From the NCBI GenBank assembly GCA_003224135.1, contig QHYO01000653.1, positions 1-5,717 of the forward strand: a DNA stretch of 5,717 bases, in the 5' to 3' direction. Every line of letters starts with the position of its first letter. Position 1 is the stretch's first letter. The notes beneath the pieces are model-generated. The model was not told the origin of the DNA. It saw nothing but the letters and a program-made list of their open reading frames with translations, and did no database searches. This document shows, in pieces, positions 1 through 5,679 of the stretch. A program made the position numbers and the translations under genes. This stretch comes from Acidobacteriota bacterium. Its GTDB lineage: Bacteria; Acidobacteriota; Terriglobia; Acidiferrales; UBA7541.

Positions 1-315
1 CAGAGCGGATCGCAGAAAGTAAGCGTTCGTGATTCCAGGGATTTCCACTGGATACTGAAAGGCCATGAAGATGCCTTCGCAAGCCGCATCCTCTGGCTTC
101 ATTTCGAGGAGATCTTTGCCCTCATACAGGATTTGCCCTTCGGTTACGTTGTAGCTTTCGCGACGCGCCAACACTTGCGCCAGCGTGCTTTTGCCCGAGC
201 CGTTCGGGCCCATGATTGAATGCACTTCCCCGGCATCCACCGTAAGGTCGATTCCCTTGAGTATTTCACGTTCGCCGACGTTCACATGCAAGTTCCTGAT
301 TTCGAGTAAGCTCAT
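1..315 (-). CDS. sufC: SufC, ATPase of the SUF Fe-S cluster assembly complex (partial, N-terminal 105 codons)
   Basis: SufC is the cytosolic ABC-type ATPase that binds SufB and SufD and drives conformational change in the SufBCD scaffold on which Fe-S clusters are built. The 105 visible residues start MSLLEIRNLHVNVGERE. They contain a complete Walker A, GPNGSGKST, at residues 36-44 and the Q-loop stretch FMAFQYPVEIPG typical of SufC. The signature motif and Walker B lie beyond the window edge, so the gene is cut, not broken. The ATG at 313-315 is chosen because the ABC domain begins immediately and a purine-rich GGGGAA sits a few bases upstream. It starts 12 bp after the sufB stop, so it is almost certainly cotranscribed with sufB. 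The identification is firm. Confidence 0.95.
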   Translation of the reverse strand, partial: MSLLEIRNLHVNVGEREILKGIDLTVDAGEVHSIMGPNGSGKSTLAQVLARRESYNVTEGQILYEGKDLLEMKPEDAACEGIFMAFQYPVEIPGITNAYFLRSAL

Positions 316-327
316 GCTGTTCCCCGC

Positions 328-1785
328 CTATCCAACGCTGCCTTCCAGGCTGACACCCAGCAGCTTCTGCGCCTCAACCGCAAATTCCATTGGCAGCTCG
401 CGAAACACCCGTTTGCAGAAACCATTGACGATCATCGACACGGCGTCCTCCGTCTTCAGGCCGCGCTGCCGGAGATAAAAGAGCTGGTCATCGCCGATCT
501 TCGATGTCGAGGCCTCGTGTTCCATCCGGGCGGTCGCATTCTTCACCTCTATATAAGGAAACGTGTGCGCGCCGCACTCCTCACCTATCAGCAGCGAGTC
601 GCACTGCGTATAGTTCCGGGCTTTCGTCGCGCCCTTCAGAACCTTCACAAGTCCGCGATAGGTGTTTTGTCCGTGGCCCGCGGAGATGCCCTTTGCAACA
701 ATCGTGCTGCGAGTGTTTTTCCCGATATGAATCATCTTCGTGCCCGTGTCGGCCTGCTGATAGTTGTTGGTGAGCGCCACGGAGTAAAACTCACCCACGG
801 AATTCTCTCCCTGCAGAATGCAGCTTGGATATTTCCAGGTGATTGCGGACCCGGTTTCGACCTGCGTCCAGGAGATTTTGGAATTCCTACCCGCGCACTT
901 TCCTCGCTTGGTCACGAAATTGTAGATTCCGCCCTTGCCCTCTTTATCGCCGGGATACCAGTTCTGAACCGTCGAGTACTTGATTTGTGCATTGTCCAGG
1001 GCGATCAATTCAACGACCGCGGCATGCAATTGATTCTGATCGCGGATCGGCGCGATGCAACCCTCGAGGTAGCTCACATAAGAGCCTTCGTCGGCAATGA
1101 TCAGCGTGCGCTCGAATTGACCGGTCTCCGCGGCATTGATGCGAAAGTACGTCGAGAGCTCCATCGGGCACCGGACGCCCTTCGGCACATAGACGAATGA
1201 GCCGTCAGTGAATACGGCAGCGTTCAACGAAGCGAAAAAGTTGTCCGTGTAGGGCACGACCGTGCCCAGGTATTTTCGAACGAGCTCTGGATGCTTCTGC
1301 GCGGCTTCCGAAAAGGAACAGAAAATAACACCCAACTCCGCTAGCTTCTCTTTGAAGGTAGTCGCTACAGAAACGCTGTCGAACACCGCGTCAACCGCAA
1401 CACCGGCCAGACGCTTCTGTTCCTCAAGCGGAATGCCCAATTTCTCGTACGTGCTTAGAATCTCCGGGTCCAACTCGTCGAGAGTCTTCAGGCCAGGCCT
1501 GTTCTGCGGCGCCGAATAATAAACGATGCTTTGATAGTCGATCGGAGGATACTTGATGTTCGCCCATTTTGGCTCGGCTTGCGCTTTTTCAAGCGATGCC
1601 CAATGGCGATAGGCTTTCAATCTCCAATCGAGCATGAATTCAGGTTCGTCTTTCTTTGCGGAAATAAGCCGTATCACGTCCTCGCTGAGTCCTGGCGGAA
1701 CCCGTTCTTCGCCAATCTTGGTGACAAAGCCCCATTTGTATTCGCGTTCCGCCAGCTCCCGAATTGTCTTTGTGTTTGCGCTCAT
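328..1785 (-). CDS. sufB: SufB, Fe-S cluster assembly scaffold protein
   Basis: This 485-residue protein matches SufB in length (about 470-495 in the family) and sequence throughout. SufB is the scaffold subunit of SufBC2D: it receives sulfur from the cysteine desulfurase arm and assembles a cluster at the SufB-SufD interface. Recognisable family blocks include [18 protein letters not shown] (about 200-217), YLEGCIAP (C243, corresponding to E. coli C254), QCDSLLIG (C395, near E. coli C405) and [10 protein letters not shown] (E424, near E. coli E434), so the sulfur-handling residues are retained. The frame is open for 60 more codons upstream, but that extension runs through the regulator gene in another frame. 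The ATG at 1783-1785 gives the family N-terminus ([20 protein letters not shown]) and has GGGGAG 6 bp upstream. Its ATG overlaps the regulator stop as ATGA, which suggests translational coupling. SufD or SufS is expected after sufC, outside the window. Confidence 0.97.
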   Translation of the reverse strand: MSANTKTIRELAEREYKWGFVTKIGEERVPPGLSEDVIRLISAKKDEPEFMLDWRLKAYRHWASLEKAQAEPKWANIKYPPIDYQSIVYYSAPQNRPGLKTLDELDPEILSTYEKLGIPLEEQKRLAGVAVDAVFDSVSVATTFKEKLAELGVIFCSFSEAAQKHPELVRKYLGTVVPYTDNFFASLNAAVFTDGSFVYVPKGVRCPMELSTYFRINAAETGQFERTLIIADEGSYVSYLEGCIAPIRDQNQLHAAVVELIALDNAQIKYSTVQNWYPGDKEGKGGIYNFVTKRGKCAGRNSKISWTQVETGSAITWKYPSCILQGENSVGEFYSVALTNNYQQADTGTKMIHIGKNTRSTIVAKGISAGHGQNTYRGLVKVLKGATKARNYTQCDSLLIGEECGAHTFPYIEVKNATARMEHEASTSKIGDDQLFYLRQRGLKTEDAVSMIVNGFCKRVFRELPMEFAVEAQKLLGVSLEGSVG

Positions 1786-2264
1786 TGCGTTCTCCCCGGC
1801 ATGGCGCTGATTACGGGCAGGGATCTTCCACGCGCGTCTTCGATCGTCATTAGCCGAAGTGGCTGCGCCAAATCCGCCAGCGTCAGCCGCTCCAGCACGC
1901 CCCGAATGGCTTCGCTGATAACGCGCTGATTCTTTTTGATGGCGCAGCTTGACTCCAGGTCGCACAGACCCGCGACACCCGAACTGCAGACGGTGAGGGC
2001 AATCGGCCCTTCAAGCGCCGCAATTACGCCGCCGATGGAGATCTCGTGTGGCTTCTTCGCCAATGCATAGCCACCTTTGATCCCGCGCTGCGAAACCAGC
2101 AGTCCACCTTTGAGCAAATCCTGCAGAAGCCGACTTACGGTCGGCAGGGGCAGGCCGGATTCCAGAGCAAGATCCCGTGCAGTGCGTAGGGAAACGCCCC
2201 GACTGCGCACAATGCATGTCAACAGAAGGAGTCCGTAATCCGTTAGCTTGTCGATTCTAAACAT
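1782..2264 (-). CDS. Rrf2-family transcriptional regulator of the SUF operon
   Basis: A 160-residue winged-helix regulator of the Rrf2/IscR family, closest in style to the SUF-system regulators found next to sufB in many bacteria. The N-terminus [14 protein letters not shown] is the family's first helix. The helix-turn-helix lies around residues 30-60 ([21 protein letters not shown]) and the wing around [10 protein letters not shown] (61-70). [18 protein letters not shown] precedes a cysteine cluster C93-x7-C101-x5-C107, equivalent to the [2Fe-2S]-binding cysteines of IscR (C92, C98, C104), so the protein probably senses cluster status. From family knowledge it would repress or tune the downstream suf genes. 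The ATG at 2262-2264 is preceded by AGGAGG at an 11-bp spacing. The gene ends in a 4-bp overlap with sufB, so regulator and target are one transcript and autoregulation is likely. No symbol is given because sufR and iscR names are used inconsistently in this family. Confidence 0.93.
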   Translation of the reverse strand: MFRIDKLTDYGLLLLTCIVRSRGVSLRTARDLALESGLPLPTVSRLLQDLLKGGLLVSQRGIKGGYALAKKPHEISIGGVIAALEGPIALTVCSSGVAGLCDLESSCAIKKNQRVISEAIRGVLERLTLADLAQPLRLMTIEDARGRSLPVISAMPGRTQ

Positions 2265-2275
2265 CAGCTTCCAGG

Positions 2276-2281
2276 CCTCCT
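2276..2281 (-). promoter_or_regulatory. Ribosome binding site of the SUF regulator
   Basis: On the minus strand this reads AGGAGG, a full anti-16S match. It lies 11 bp before the ATG at 2262-2264, slightly longer than the usual spacing, and supports this start for the Rrf2-family gene. Confidence 0.7.
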
Positions 2282-2295
2282 AAATAAGAGCGATT

Positions 2296-2338
2296 TACTC
2301 TAGTTTTAGCCTACACCTCTTAAACCAAACTTTCAAAT
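2296..2338 (-). promoter_or_regulatory. Candidate promoter and Rrf2-type operator of the suf operon
   Basis: The 84-bp gap before the regulator is AT-rich compared with its surroundings. An imperfect inverted repeat, TACTCTAGTTTTAGCCTA at 2296-2313 (pattern TA-N2-CTA-N4-TAG-N2-TA), has the same centre-symmetric CTA...TAG core as IscR type 1 sites. On the minus strand TTGAAA (2333-2338), a 17-bp spacer and TAGGCT (2310-2315) form a weak sigma70-like promoter whose -10 overlaps the repeat. TTTAAG, 17 bp, TAGAGT is an alternative promoter reading. Overlap of operator and promoter would fit autorepression. Both assignments are by eye; I am moderately sure the region is the promoter and less sure of the exact boxes. 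Confidence 0.45.
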
Positions 2339-2348
2339 GTGCTCGCGA

Positions 2349-2798
2349 TCAGCTAACTTGGCCCAAGAATGACGCACTCACACCCATAACCCCACGTGAG
2401 AGAGATCTCTTCCGGGTGAGAGGAATCTCTTCCGGTATGTAGAATTCACTCGCGGAGCCACACCCCTCGACGCCACAGCGCCAATGAAAATGGTCTTCCT
2501 TTTCACTCCGGCAACGATATAACCAGGCGCCATGTCGCGGGCATTGTAGGAGATTGGTTGCGGGTTCTCCGACAAAATAGGGTTGTTCTGGAGTTTTAAC
2601 TACCGTGAAATAGCCCTGCTGATGGGTGTAGCGCACACTGCAACCTATGTAGCCACAATGATAGGAAGGCATGGAATCCGTATCTCCTGAATCGTTTTTC
2701 CAGTGAATTCCTTTCGCTTCGTAGTGCATCGCATGGCTATCGCGCGGACAAAGCGGCTTCAAAGTACTGCTCAGCACGTCGGATAAAGTCTTATGCAT
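2349..2798 (-). CDS. Hypothetical protein with two CPR...CGxxGC zinc-ribbon-like motifs
   Basis: A 149-residue protein I do not recognise as a named family. It has two similar cysteine modules: CPRD at 17-20 with C48-G-Y-I-G-C53, and CPRH at 86-89 with C108-G-V-E-G-C113. Each has an aromatic residue two positions before the first cysteine of the second pair (Y46, W106). The four pairs look like metal ligands of two ribbon-type sites, probably zinc, although only the cysteines are seen. There is no signal peptide or membrane segment, so it is probably cytosolic. The start at 2796-2798 is preferred over in-frame ATGs further upstream because GGTGAGG lies 5 bp before it. That site overlaps the stop of the metallothionein gene, which ends 7 bp upstream, implying one operon and coupled translation. 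The last roughly 25 residues are read from a 20-bp tandem duplication and a shifted frame, so the basic tail is probably recent. Confidence 0.75.
   Translation of the reverse strand: MHKTLSDVLSSTLKPLCPRDSHAMHYEAKGIHWKNDSGDTDSMPSYHCGYIGCSVRYTHQQGYFTVVKTPEQPYFVGEPATNLLQCPRHGAWLYRCRSEKEDHFHWRCGVEGCGSASEFYIPEEIPLTRKRSLSRGVMGVSASFLGQVS
2396..2435. repeat. 20-bp tandem duplication inside the zinc-ribbon-like gene
   Basis: Two adjacent 20-bp units, GTGAGAGAGATCTCTTCCGG (2396-2415) and GTGAGAGGAATCTCTTCCGG (2416-2435), differ at two positions. Because 20 is not a multiple of 3, the extra unit moves everything downstream on the minus strand into another frame. The first unit also contains the perfect 10-bp palindrome AGAGATCTCT. 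The repeat is directly visible; its origin by slippage or duplication is inferred. Confidence 0.9.
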
Positions 2799-2805
2799 GG
2801 ATACC

Positions 2806-3024
2806 TCACCTTCTCGCCTGAGGATCTCGGGACGTCGGGTCAAACTCATCACTCTTCGTACCTTCTAGCATTTGCTTAGACGCAACGCATTCCGGATGCC
2901 CGCAAGGGCACGGCGCGTTGGATGGCTGCTTCGATGCGCAAGCCGCGCTGCAAAACTGGTCTTCGACTTCGACGATGCACCGGCAAGGAGTGTGTGCGCA
3001 CTTTATAAGGCTTTCCGATTGCAT
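2806..3024 (-). CDS. Bacterial metallothionein (SmtA/BmtA type)
   Basis: A 72-residue cysteine-rich protein matching the bacterial metallothionein family. These proteins bind zinc, cadmium or copper in a small cluster and buffer or detoxify them in the cytosol. The family layout is clear: LIKCAHTPCRC at 6-16 (cysteines 9, 14, 16), an aromatic then C25-x3-C29 (FCSAAC), then PCPCGHPEC with cysteines 39, 41, 46 and H43. That makes eight cysteines and two histidines. Relative to Synechococcus SmtA (KCACEPCLC) the second cysteine is replaced by H11, and the glycine-rich linker before the last motif is shorter. The charged tail of about 25 residues after C46 is longer than in SmtA. The ATG at 3022-3024 is chosen to match the family N-terminus. 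The Shine-Dalgarno is weak (TGGAAC), and a 47-codon upstream extension shows no family resemblance. The zinc-ribbon-like gene follows 7 bp downstream. Confidence 0.88.
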   Translation of the reverse strand: MQSESLIKCAHTPCRCIVEVEDQFCSAACASKQPSNAPCPCGHPECVASKQMLEGTKSDEFDPTSRDPQARR

Positions 3025-3304
3025 GGCATCAGTTCCAAAATGACCCTTTGTCGATGCCTGGTCAGAAGTCCATACAGCGCCCACTGTAGCTTTGCGCGAA
3101 CCTTTTGTGCCGTCCCACAACCAATGTGGAGAAGGGATGGGCGTCCTCGGCCTCGTTGGCGGCAATCCTCAGTTTCGTCGCGACGATTAGTTATCGCCTT
3201 CCTGTCGGATTCGCAGCTCTGGAGTGCAGGCAGACGTTCGAGGCAAGGATCAATCTTTCTTTGGACGATATCGGTGGTGAGGACAGAAATTCGATTTCGG
3301 AAGA
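3025..3304. other. Intergenic region upstream of the metallothionein gene
   Basis: A 280-bp gap between the methyltransferase stop and the metallothionein start. I see no supported gene or RNA in it; the open frames crossing it are antisense or extension artefacts. It should hold the metallothionein promoter, but no strong -35/-10 pair is visible. The one structured site is the inverted repeat at 3073-3088. There is no GC-rich hairpin with a T-run after the methyltransferase. Confidence 0.6.
3073..3088 (-). promoter_or_regulatory. Possible operator (TACAG-N6-CTGTA) upstream of the metallothionein
   Basis: TACAG and CTGTA form perfect 5-bp arms around six bases, about 50 bp before the metallothionein ATG, where a repressor or activator site would be expected. 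Bacterial metallothionein genes are often controlled by ArsR/SmtB-type or other metal sensors, but the sequence does not match a consensus I can name and no sensor gene is nearby. Five-base arms occur by chance fairly often, so this is only a candidate. Confidence 0.25.
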
Positions 3305-4066
3305 TTATGCTCGCGTGGCAATCACCTCCAAATATTCCGAATACACGTGCGTCCGATCACCGGCGGCCTGGTTCTTTTCGCTCCATGTGGCTTCAAGGTC
3401 CGCGGCCAGGGCAGCTTGTCGTTGTTCATCGAGGCGAGCAAAAGCTGCATTCGTCGGTCCGTAGTAATTGCGGAAAAAGTCGACGACTTGCTTCGGTGCA
3501 AATGGATAGTCAAATTCCATGTTCTGGCGGGACAATTTGAGCGCGGTGCTTCCACTGCCCAGGCGCTCGCGAACCGTCGTTTCGTCTCCCCAAAGGAGCG
3601 GAGAAGGGACCCCGGGCGGCGAGGAAACATGCCGCCCTGTTACGGCAAACATCTGGCCGACGAATCCTTCGCGTGTCCAATTGGCCATGGCGATCGCGCC
3701 TCCGGAACGGCACACGCGCAGGAGTTCCGCCGCGACGAATTCCGGACGAGGCGCGAACATGGCGCCGAACACGCTCATGACCACGTCGAATGCACCGTTG
3801 AGGTAGGAGAGCTGTTCCGCGTCTCCCTCATCGAAAACGGCCTCAACGTTCTTAGCAGTAGCTCGCTGCCGGGCCTGTTGCAGCAGATTCGGCGCGATAT
3901 CAACACCGGTAACCTTTGCTCCAAGGCGCGCGGCCGGGATCGAGAGATTGCCTGTTCCGCAAGCGACGTCAAGAACCTTCATGCCTCGTCGAATTCCAAT
4001 ACGAGAAACAAACTGCTCGGCTCCCTTTGCCGCATATTGGGCTATCTGGCCAAAATTGCCGCTCAT
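3305..4066 (-). CDS. Class I SAM-dependent methyltransferase
   Basis: A 253-residue Rossmann-fold methyltransferase (Methyltransf_11/25 type), substrate unknown. Motif I is VLDVACGTGN (31-40) and motif II VTGVDIAPN (52-60, acidic D56 for the SAM ribose). GDAEQL (81-86) would contact the adenine, and FDVVMSVFGAMFAPRP with RSGGAIAMANW (120-130) are strand 4/5 motifs. The C-terminal half (GVPSPLLWGDE, NYYGPTNAAF, YSEYLEVIATRA) is a cap typical of a family of soil-bacterial methyltransferases of about 270 residues. Those proteins usually begin with a helix ending in TW-x-[SA]-G, which lies partly upstream of this ATG. The ATG at 4064-4066 has no Shine-Dalgarno and falls inside that helix. The likely true start is the ATA at 4121-4123, described separately. 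The gene follows the histidine kinase by 168 bp from this ATG (111 bp from the ATA) and may share its transcript. Confidence 0.88.
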   Translation of the reverse strand: MSGNFGQIAQYAAKGAEQFVSRIGIRRGMKVLDVACGTGNLSIPAARLGAKVTGVDIAPNLLQQARQRATAKNVEAVFDEGDAEQLSYLNGAFDVVMSVFGAMFAPRPEFVAAELLRVCRSGGAIAMANWTREGFVGQMFAVTGRHVSSPPGVPSPLLWGDETTVRERLGSGSTALKLSRQNMEFDYPFAPKQVVDFFRNYYGPTNAAFARLDEQRQAALAADLEATWSEKNQAAGDRTHVYSEYLEVIATRA

Positions 4067-4133
4067 CCAGATTGTTCGCAGACGCTGTTTTAGGTCATCG
4101 AGACTTGTTTGTGCTGTCGATATGCGCCCTCCT
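4067..4133 (-). other. Probable N-terminal extension of the methyltransferase with ATA start and AGGAGG
   Basis: Reading the methyltransferase frame upstream of its first ATG gives TAQTSLDDLKQRLRTIW directly before MSGNFG. I recognise this as the usual N-terminus of this methyltransferase family. The extension stops at ATA (4121-4123) followed by TCG, at the point where homologues have ATG, and AGGAGG lies at 4128-4133, 4 bp before it. A TAA stop lies in frame a few codons further upstream. No ATG, GTG or TTG occurs between that stop and the ATG at 4066. The gene may therefore start at ATA (adding 19 residues), use the internal ATG weakly, or carry a start-loss mutation or sequencing error. 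Confidence 0.65.
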
Positions 4134-4234
4134 GTGCAGCAATCTTAAGCCGCTTTGCTCGCCCGCACTGACTGATTTGGGAAGTAGCCCTTTTCGGCCT
4201 GCGGCAAAACCTTGTTGTGGTCTCGAACTACGAT

Positions 4235-5359
4235 TCAAGTGCCAACCGAGGCAGCTAGGGCGGTCGGAACGGGTATCTGCAATTGGACTGTTACGATGGT
4301 ACCCTTGCCGATGCCATCCGAGTCTATCTCTAACGTGCCGCCTAGCTGCCGAACTCGCTCTTGCATGCCTCTGATCCCGACGCCGGGCGTACGCGATGAA
4401 GCCATCTCGGACAGTTTCTCTGGCGATATCCCCTTGCCTTTATCCCGCACCTCAATTCGAACATCGTCAGCGGACCGGCGGATGCGAATTGTTGCGACGC
4501 GGCTTTCCGAATGCCGAAGAATATTCGTGAGACATTCTTGCACGACGCGGAAAATGGCCGTTTCGAATTCCTGCGGGAGTCGGCCGAACTCATCAGACAA
4601 ATCCAAGTCCACCGCAATCTTGCTGCGCTCCGCAAATCCTTCGATGTACCAGCGCAGGGCTGGCCCCAAGCCCGCCTCGTCCAGCATCGGCGGGTGAAGG
4701 AGATAGGAAATCGTGCGGATGTCCCTGGTGATTTCGTTCACCAACGCCGCGCTATCCGCGGCGGTAGCGACGGTGTCCGTGAGACGCTCCATTTGGGCCT
4801 TCACTTCGGTTTCCACTCTCGACAGATTCATCGCAAGAGCGGCCAAAGATTGACCGGCGCTATCGTGCAATTCACGAGCGATCCGGCGCCGCTCGTCATC
4901 CTGCAGATGCAGCACATGGCCGGTCAGCTCGCGGAGATCTTTGTTAGCCGTATCCAGCTGCGCCGTGCGTTGCTTGACTTGAGCTTCGAGCTCTTCGCGA
5001 GTACTTCGAATTCTGTCGCTGTTCCGGCGGTTCATTTCCCCAAACGCAATGATGATGCTCGAAATAAAGAGGAAAGCAAAAATGCCAAGTGATTGTGCCG
5101 CGTCGGGAATGCTAAAGGTGTGTGTTGGATGGATAAACCAATATCGCGCTCCGGTGACGGCCACAACAACGGCCCAGATGGAAGCTCCGGCGCCACAGAA
5201 CCAAGCCGAGAAAGCTATGGCTGCAAGAAGCGTGATATAGGGAAGGTTGTCGCCGAGAACCGGATTCAGCAGCAGGCGAATAACCAATGAAATCGCGGTC
5301 GCCAAAAGCGCAGCTGTGTGGCACGTCGTGGCACTTTTAAAGGTCGGGGCTAAGAGCAT
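4235..5359 (-). CDS. Membrane sensor histidine kinase (HisKA_3 / HATPase_c, DUF4118-like sensor)
   Basis: A 374-residue two-component sensor kinase of the NarL/DesK-type class. Four hydrophobic segments lie at about 15-33, 40-55, 57-73 and 89-107. NPVLGDNLPYITLLAAIAFS resembles the KdpD-like DUF4118 membrane module. A charged coiled-coil linker follows at about 114-154, and then the HisKA_3 phosphoacceptor ERRRIARELHDSAGQ with H165. The ATPase domain has an N-box NILRHS (N279), DKGKGI (from D306), GVGIRGMQERV (326-336) and GKGT (351-354), so all catalytic motifs are present. The ATG at 5357-5359 is preferred over a TTG at 5435-5437. AAGAGGAG sits 11 bp before the ATG, and the TTG falls inside the promoter spacer, upstream of where transcription should begin. 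HisKA_3 kinases usually pair with a LuxR/NarL response regulator next door, but none is present downstream. The signal and partner are unknown. Confidence 0.92.
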   Translation of the reverse strand: MLLAPTFKSATTCHTAALLATAISLVIRLLLNPVLGDNLPYITLLAAIAFSAWFCGAGASIWAVVVAVTGARYWFIHPTHTFSIPDAAQSLGIFAFLFISSIIIAFGEMNRRNSDRIRSTREELEAQVKQRTAQLDTANKDLRELTGHVLHLQDDERRRIARELHDSAGQSLAALAMNLSRVETEVKAQMERLTDTVATAADSAALVNEITRDIRTISYLLHPPMLDEAGLGPALRWYIEGFAERSKIAVDLDLSDEFGRLPQEFETAIFRVVQECLTNILRHSESRVATIRIRRSADDVRIEVRDKGKGISPEKLSEMASSRTPGVGIRGMQERVRQLGGTLEIDSDGIGKGTIVTVQLQIPVPTALAASVGT

Positions 5360-5370
5360 AACCTGCGTTG

Positions 5371-5378
5371 CTCCTCTT
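5371..5378 (-). promoter_or_regulatory. Ribosome binding site of the histidine kinase
   Basis: AAGAGGAG on the minus strand, 11 bp before the ATG at 5357-5359. It supports this start over the upstream TTG. Confidence 0.6.
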
Positions 5379-5421
5379 GCGCCCTTTGCTGGGTAAGGTG
5401 ACGAGTTCTGAGCGAGAGCCG

Positions 5422-5450
5422 ATTCTAATGTGTACAAGATACGCGGTCAA
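5422..5450 (-). promoter_or_regulatory. Sigma70-type promoter of the histidine kinase
   Basis: On the minus strand TTGACC (5445-5450) and TAGAAT (5422-5427) are separated by exactly 17 bp. Each hexamer matches the consensus at five of six positions, making this the best promoter in the window. Transcription should begin near 5415, giving a leader of about 55 bases before the kinase ATG. This position also rules out the TTG at 5435-5437 as the kinase start. Confidence 0.75.
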
Positions 5451-5679
5451 GAAACTCGAAAGAGTCTGCGCGTGGTGCACTATCGCTGAACGGCACGGCA
5501 GGACTATTGAATTCGGATGGTCCGGCGCAACCAAAGACTCTTTCCTTTCAGCAATTTTCGCCATATCCAGTGTGTGCCAGGCGGTTTCATTCCCTCCTGT
5601 GGTTCGCCAAAACTCTGGCCGACTTTGAAATCAATGACATAGCCGCCCTCCCGCCACTGCTCTGTTATAACTCCTAGCC

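Larger units (their letters stand above)
5360..5679. other. Intergenic region upstream of the histidine kinase
   Basis: These 320 bp carry the kinase leader and its promoter in the left third. From 5451 rightwards I see no recognisable gene, RNA or terminator. Short open frames exist on both strands. One on the minus strand (5507-5689) has protein-like composition but no start codon that would make it a gene. Confidence 0.6.

Noticed and set aside
517..1200. 227-residue open frame on the + strand
   Set aside because: It is wholly antisense to sufB, which has unmistakable family sequence. The translation resembles no protein and has no ribosome site.
1786..1965. Upstream extension of sufB to an in-frame ATG at 1965
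   Set aside because: It would overlap the regulator gene by about 180 bp in another frame. The extra residues are unlike SufB, and the ATG at 1785 has a good ribosome site and the family N-terminus.
3025..3165. 47-residue N-terminal extension of the metallothionein
   Set aside because: The extension has no metallothionein character and the family normally begins a few residues before the first cysteine.
3286..3298. Inverted repeat GAAAT-TCG-ATTTC just after the methyltransferase, considered as a terminator
   Set aside because: The stem is only 5 bp, AT-rich and not followed by a T-run, so it would not form a rho-independent terminator.
2872..3540. 222-residue + strand open frame crossing the metallothionein gap
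   Set aside because: It is antisense to both the metallothionein and the end of the methyltransferase, is rich in Arg and Ser as antisense frames often are, and shows no domain.
3347..4093. 248-residue open frame on the + strand
   Set aside because: Antisense to the methyltransferase, whose SAM-binding motifs are clear. The frame is a by-product of its codon composition.
4511..5092. 193-residue + strand open frame
   Set aside because: Antisense to the kinase catalytic region, which has intact H, N and G boxes.
5360..5437. TTG start at 5437 for the histidine kinase
   Set aside because: It lies in the spacer of the TTGACC/TAGAAT promoter, upstream of the expected transcription start, and the added residues are not part of the sensor module.
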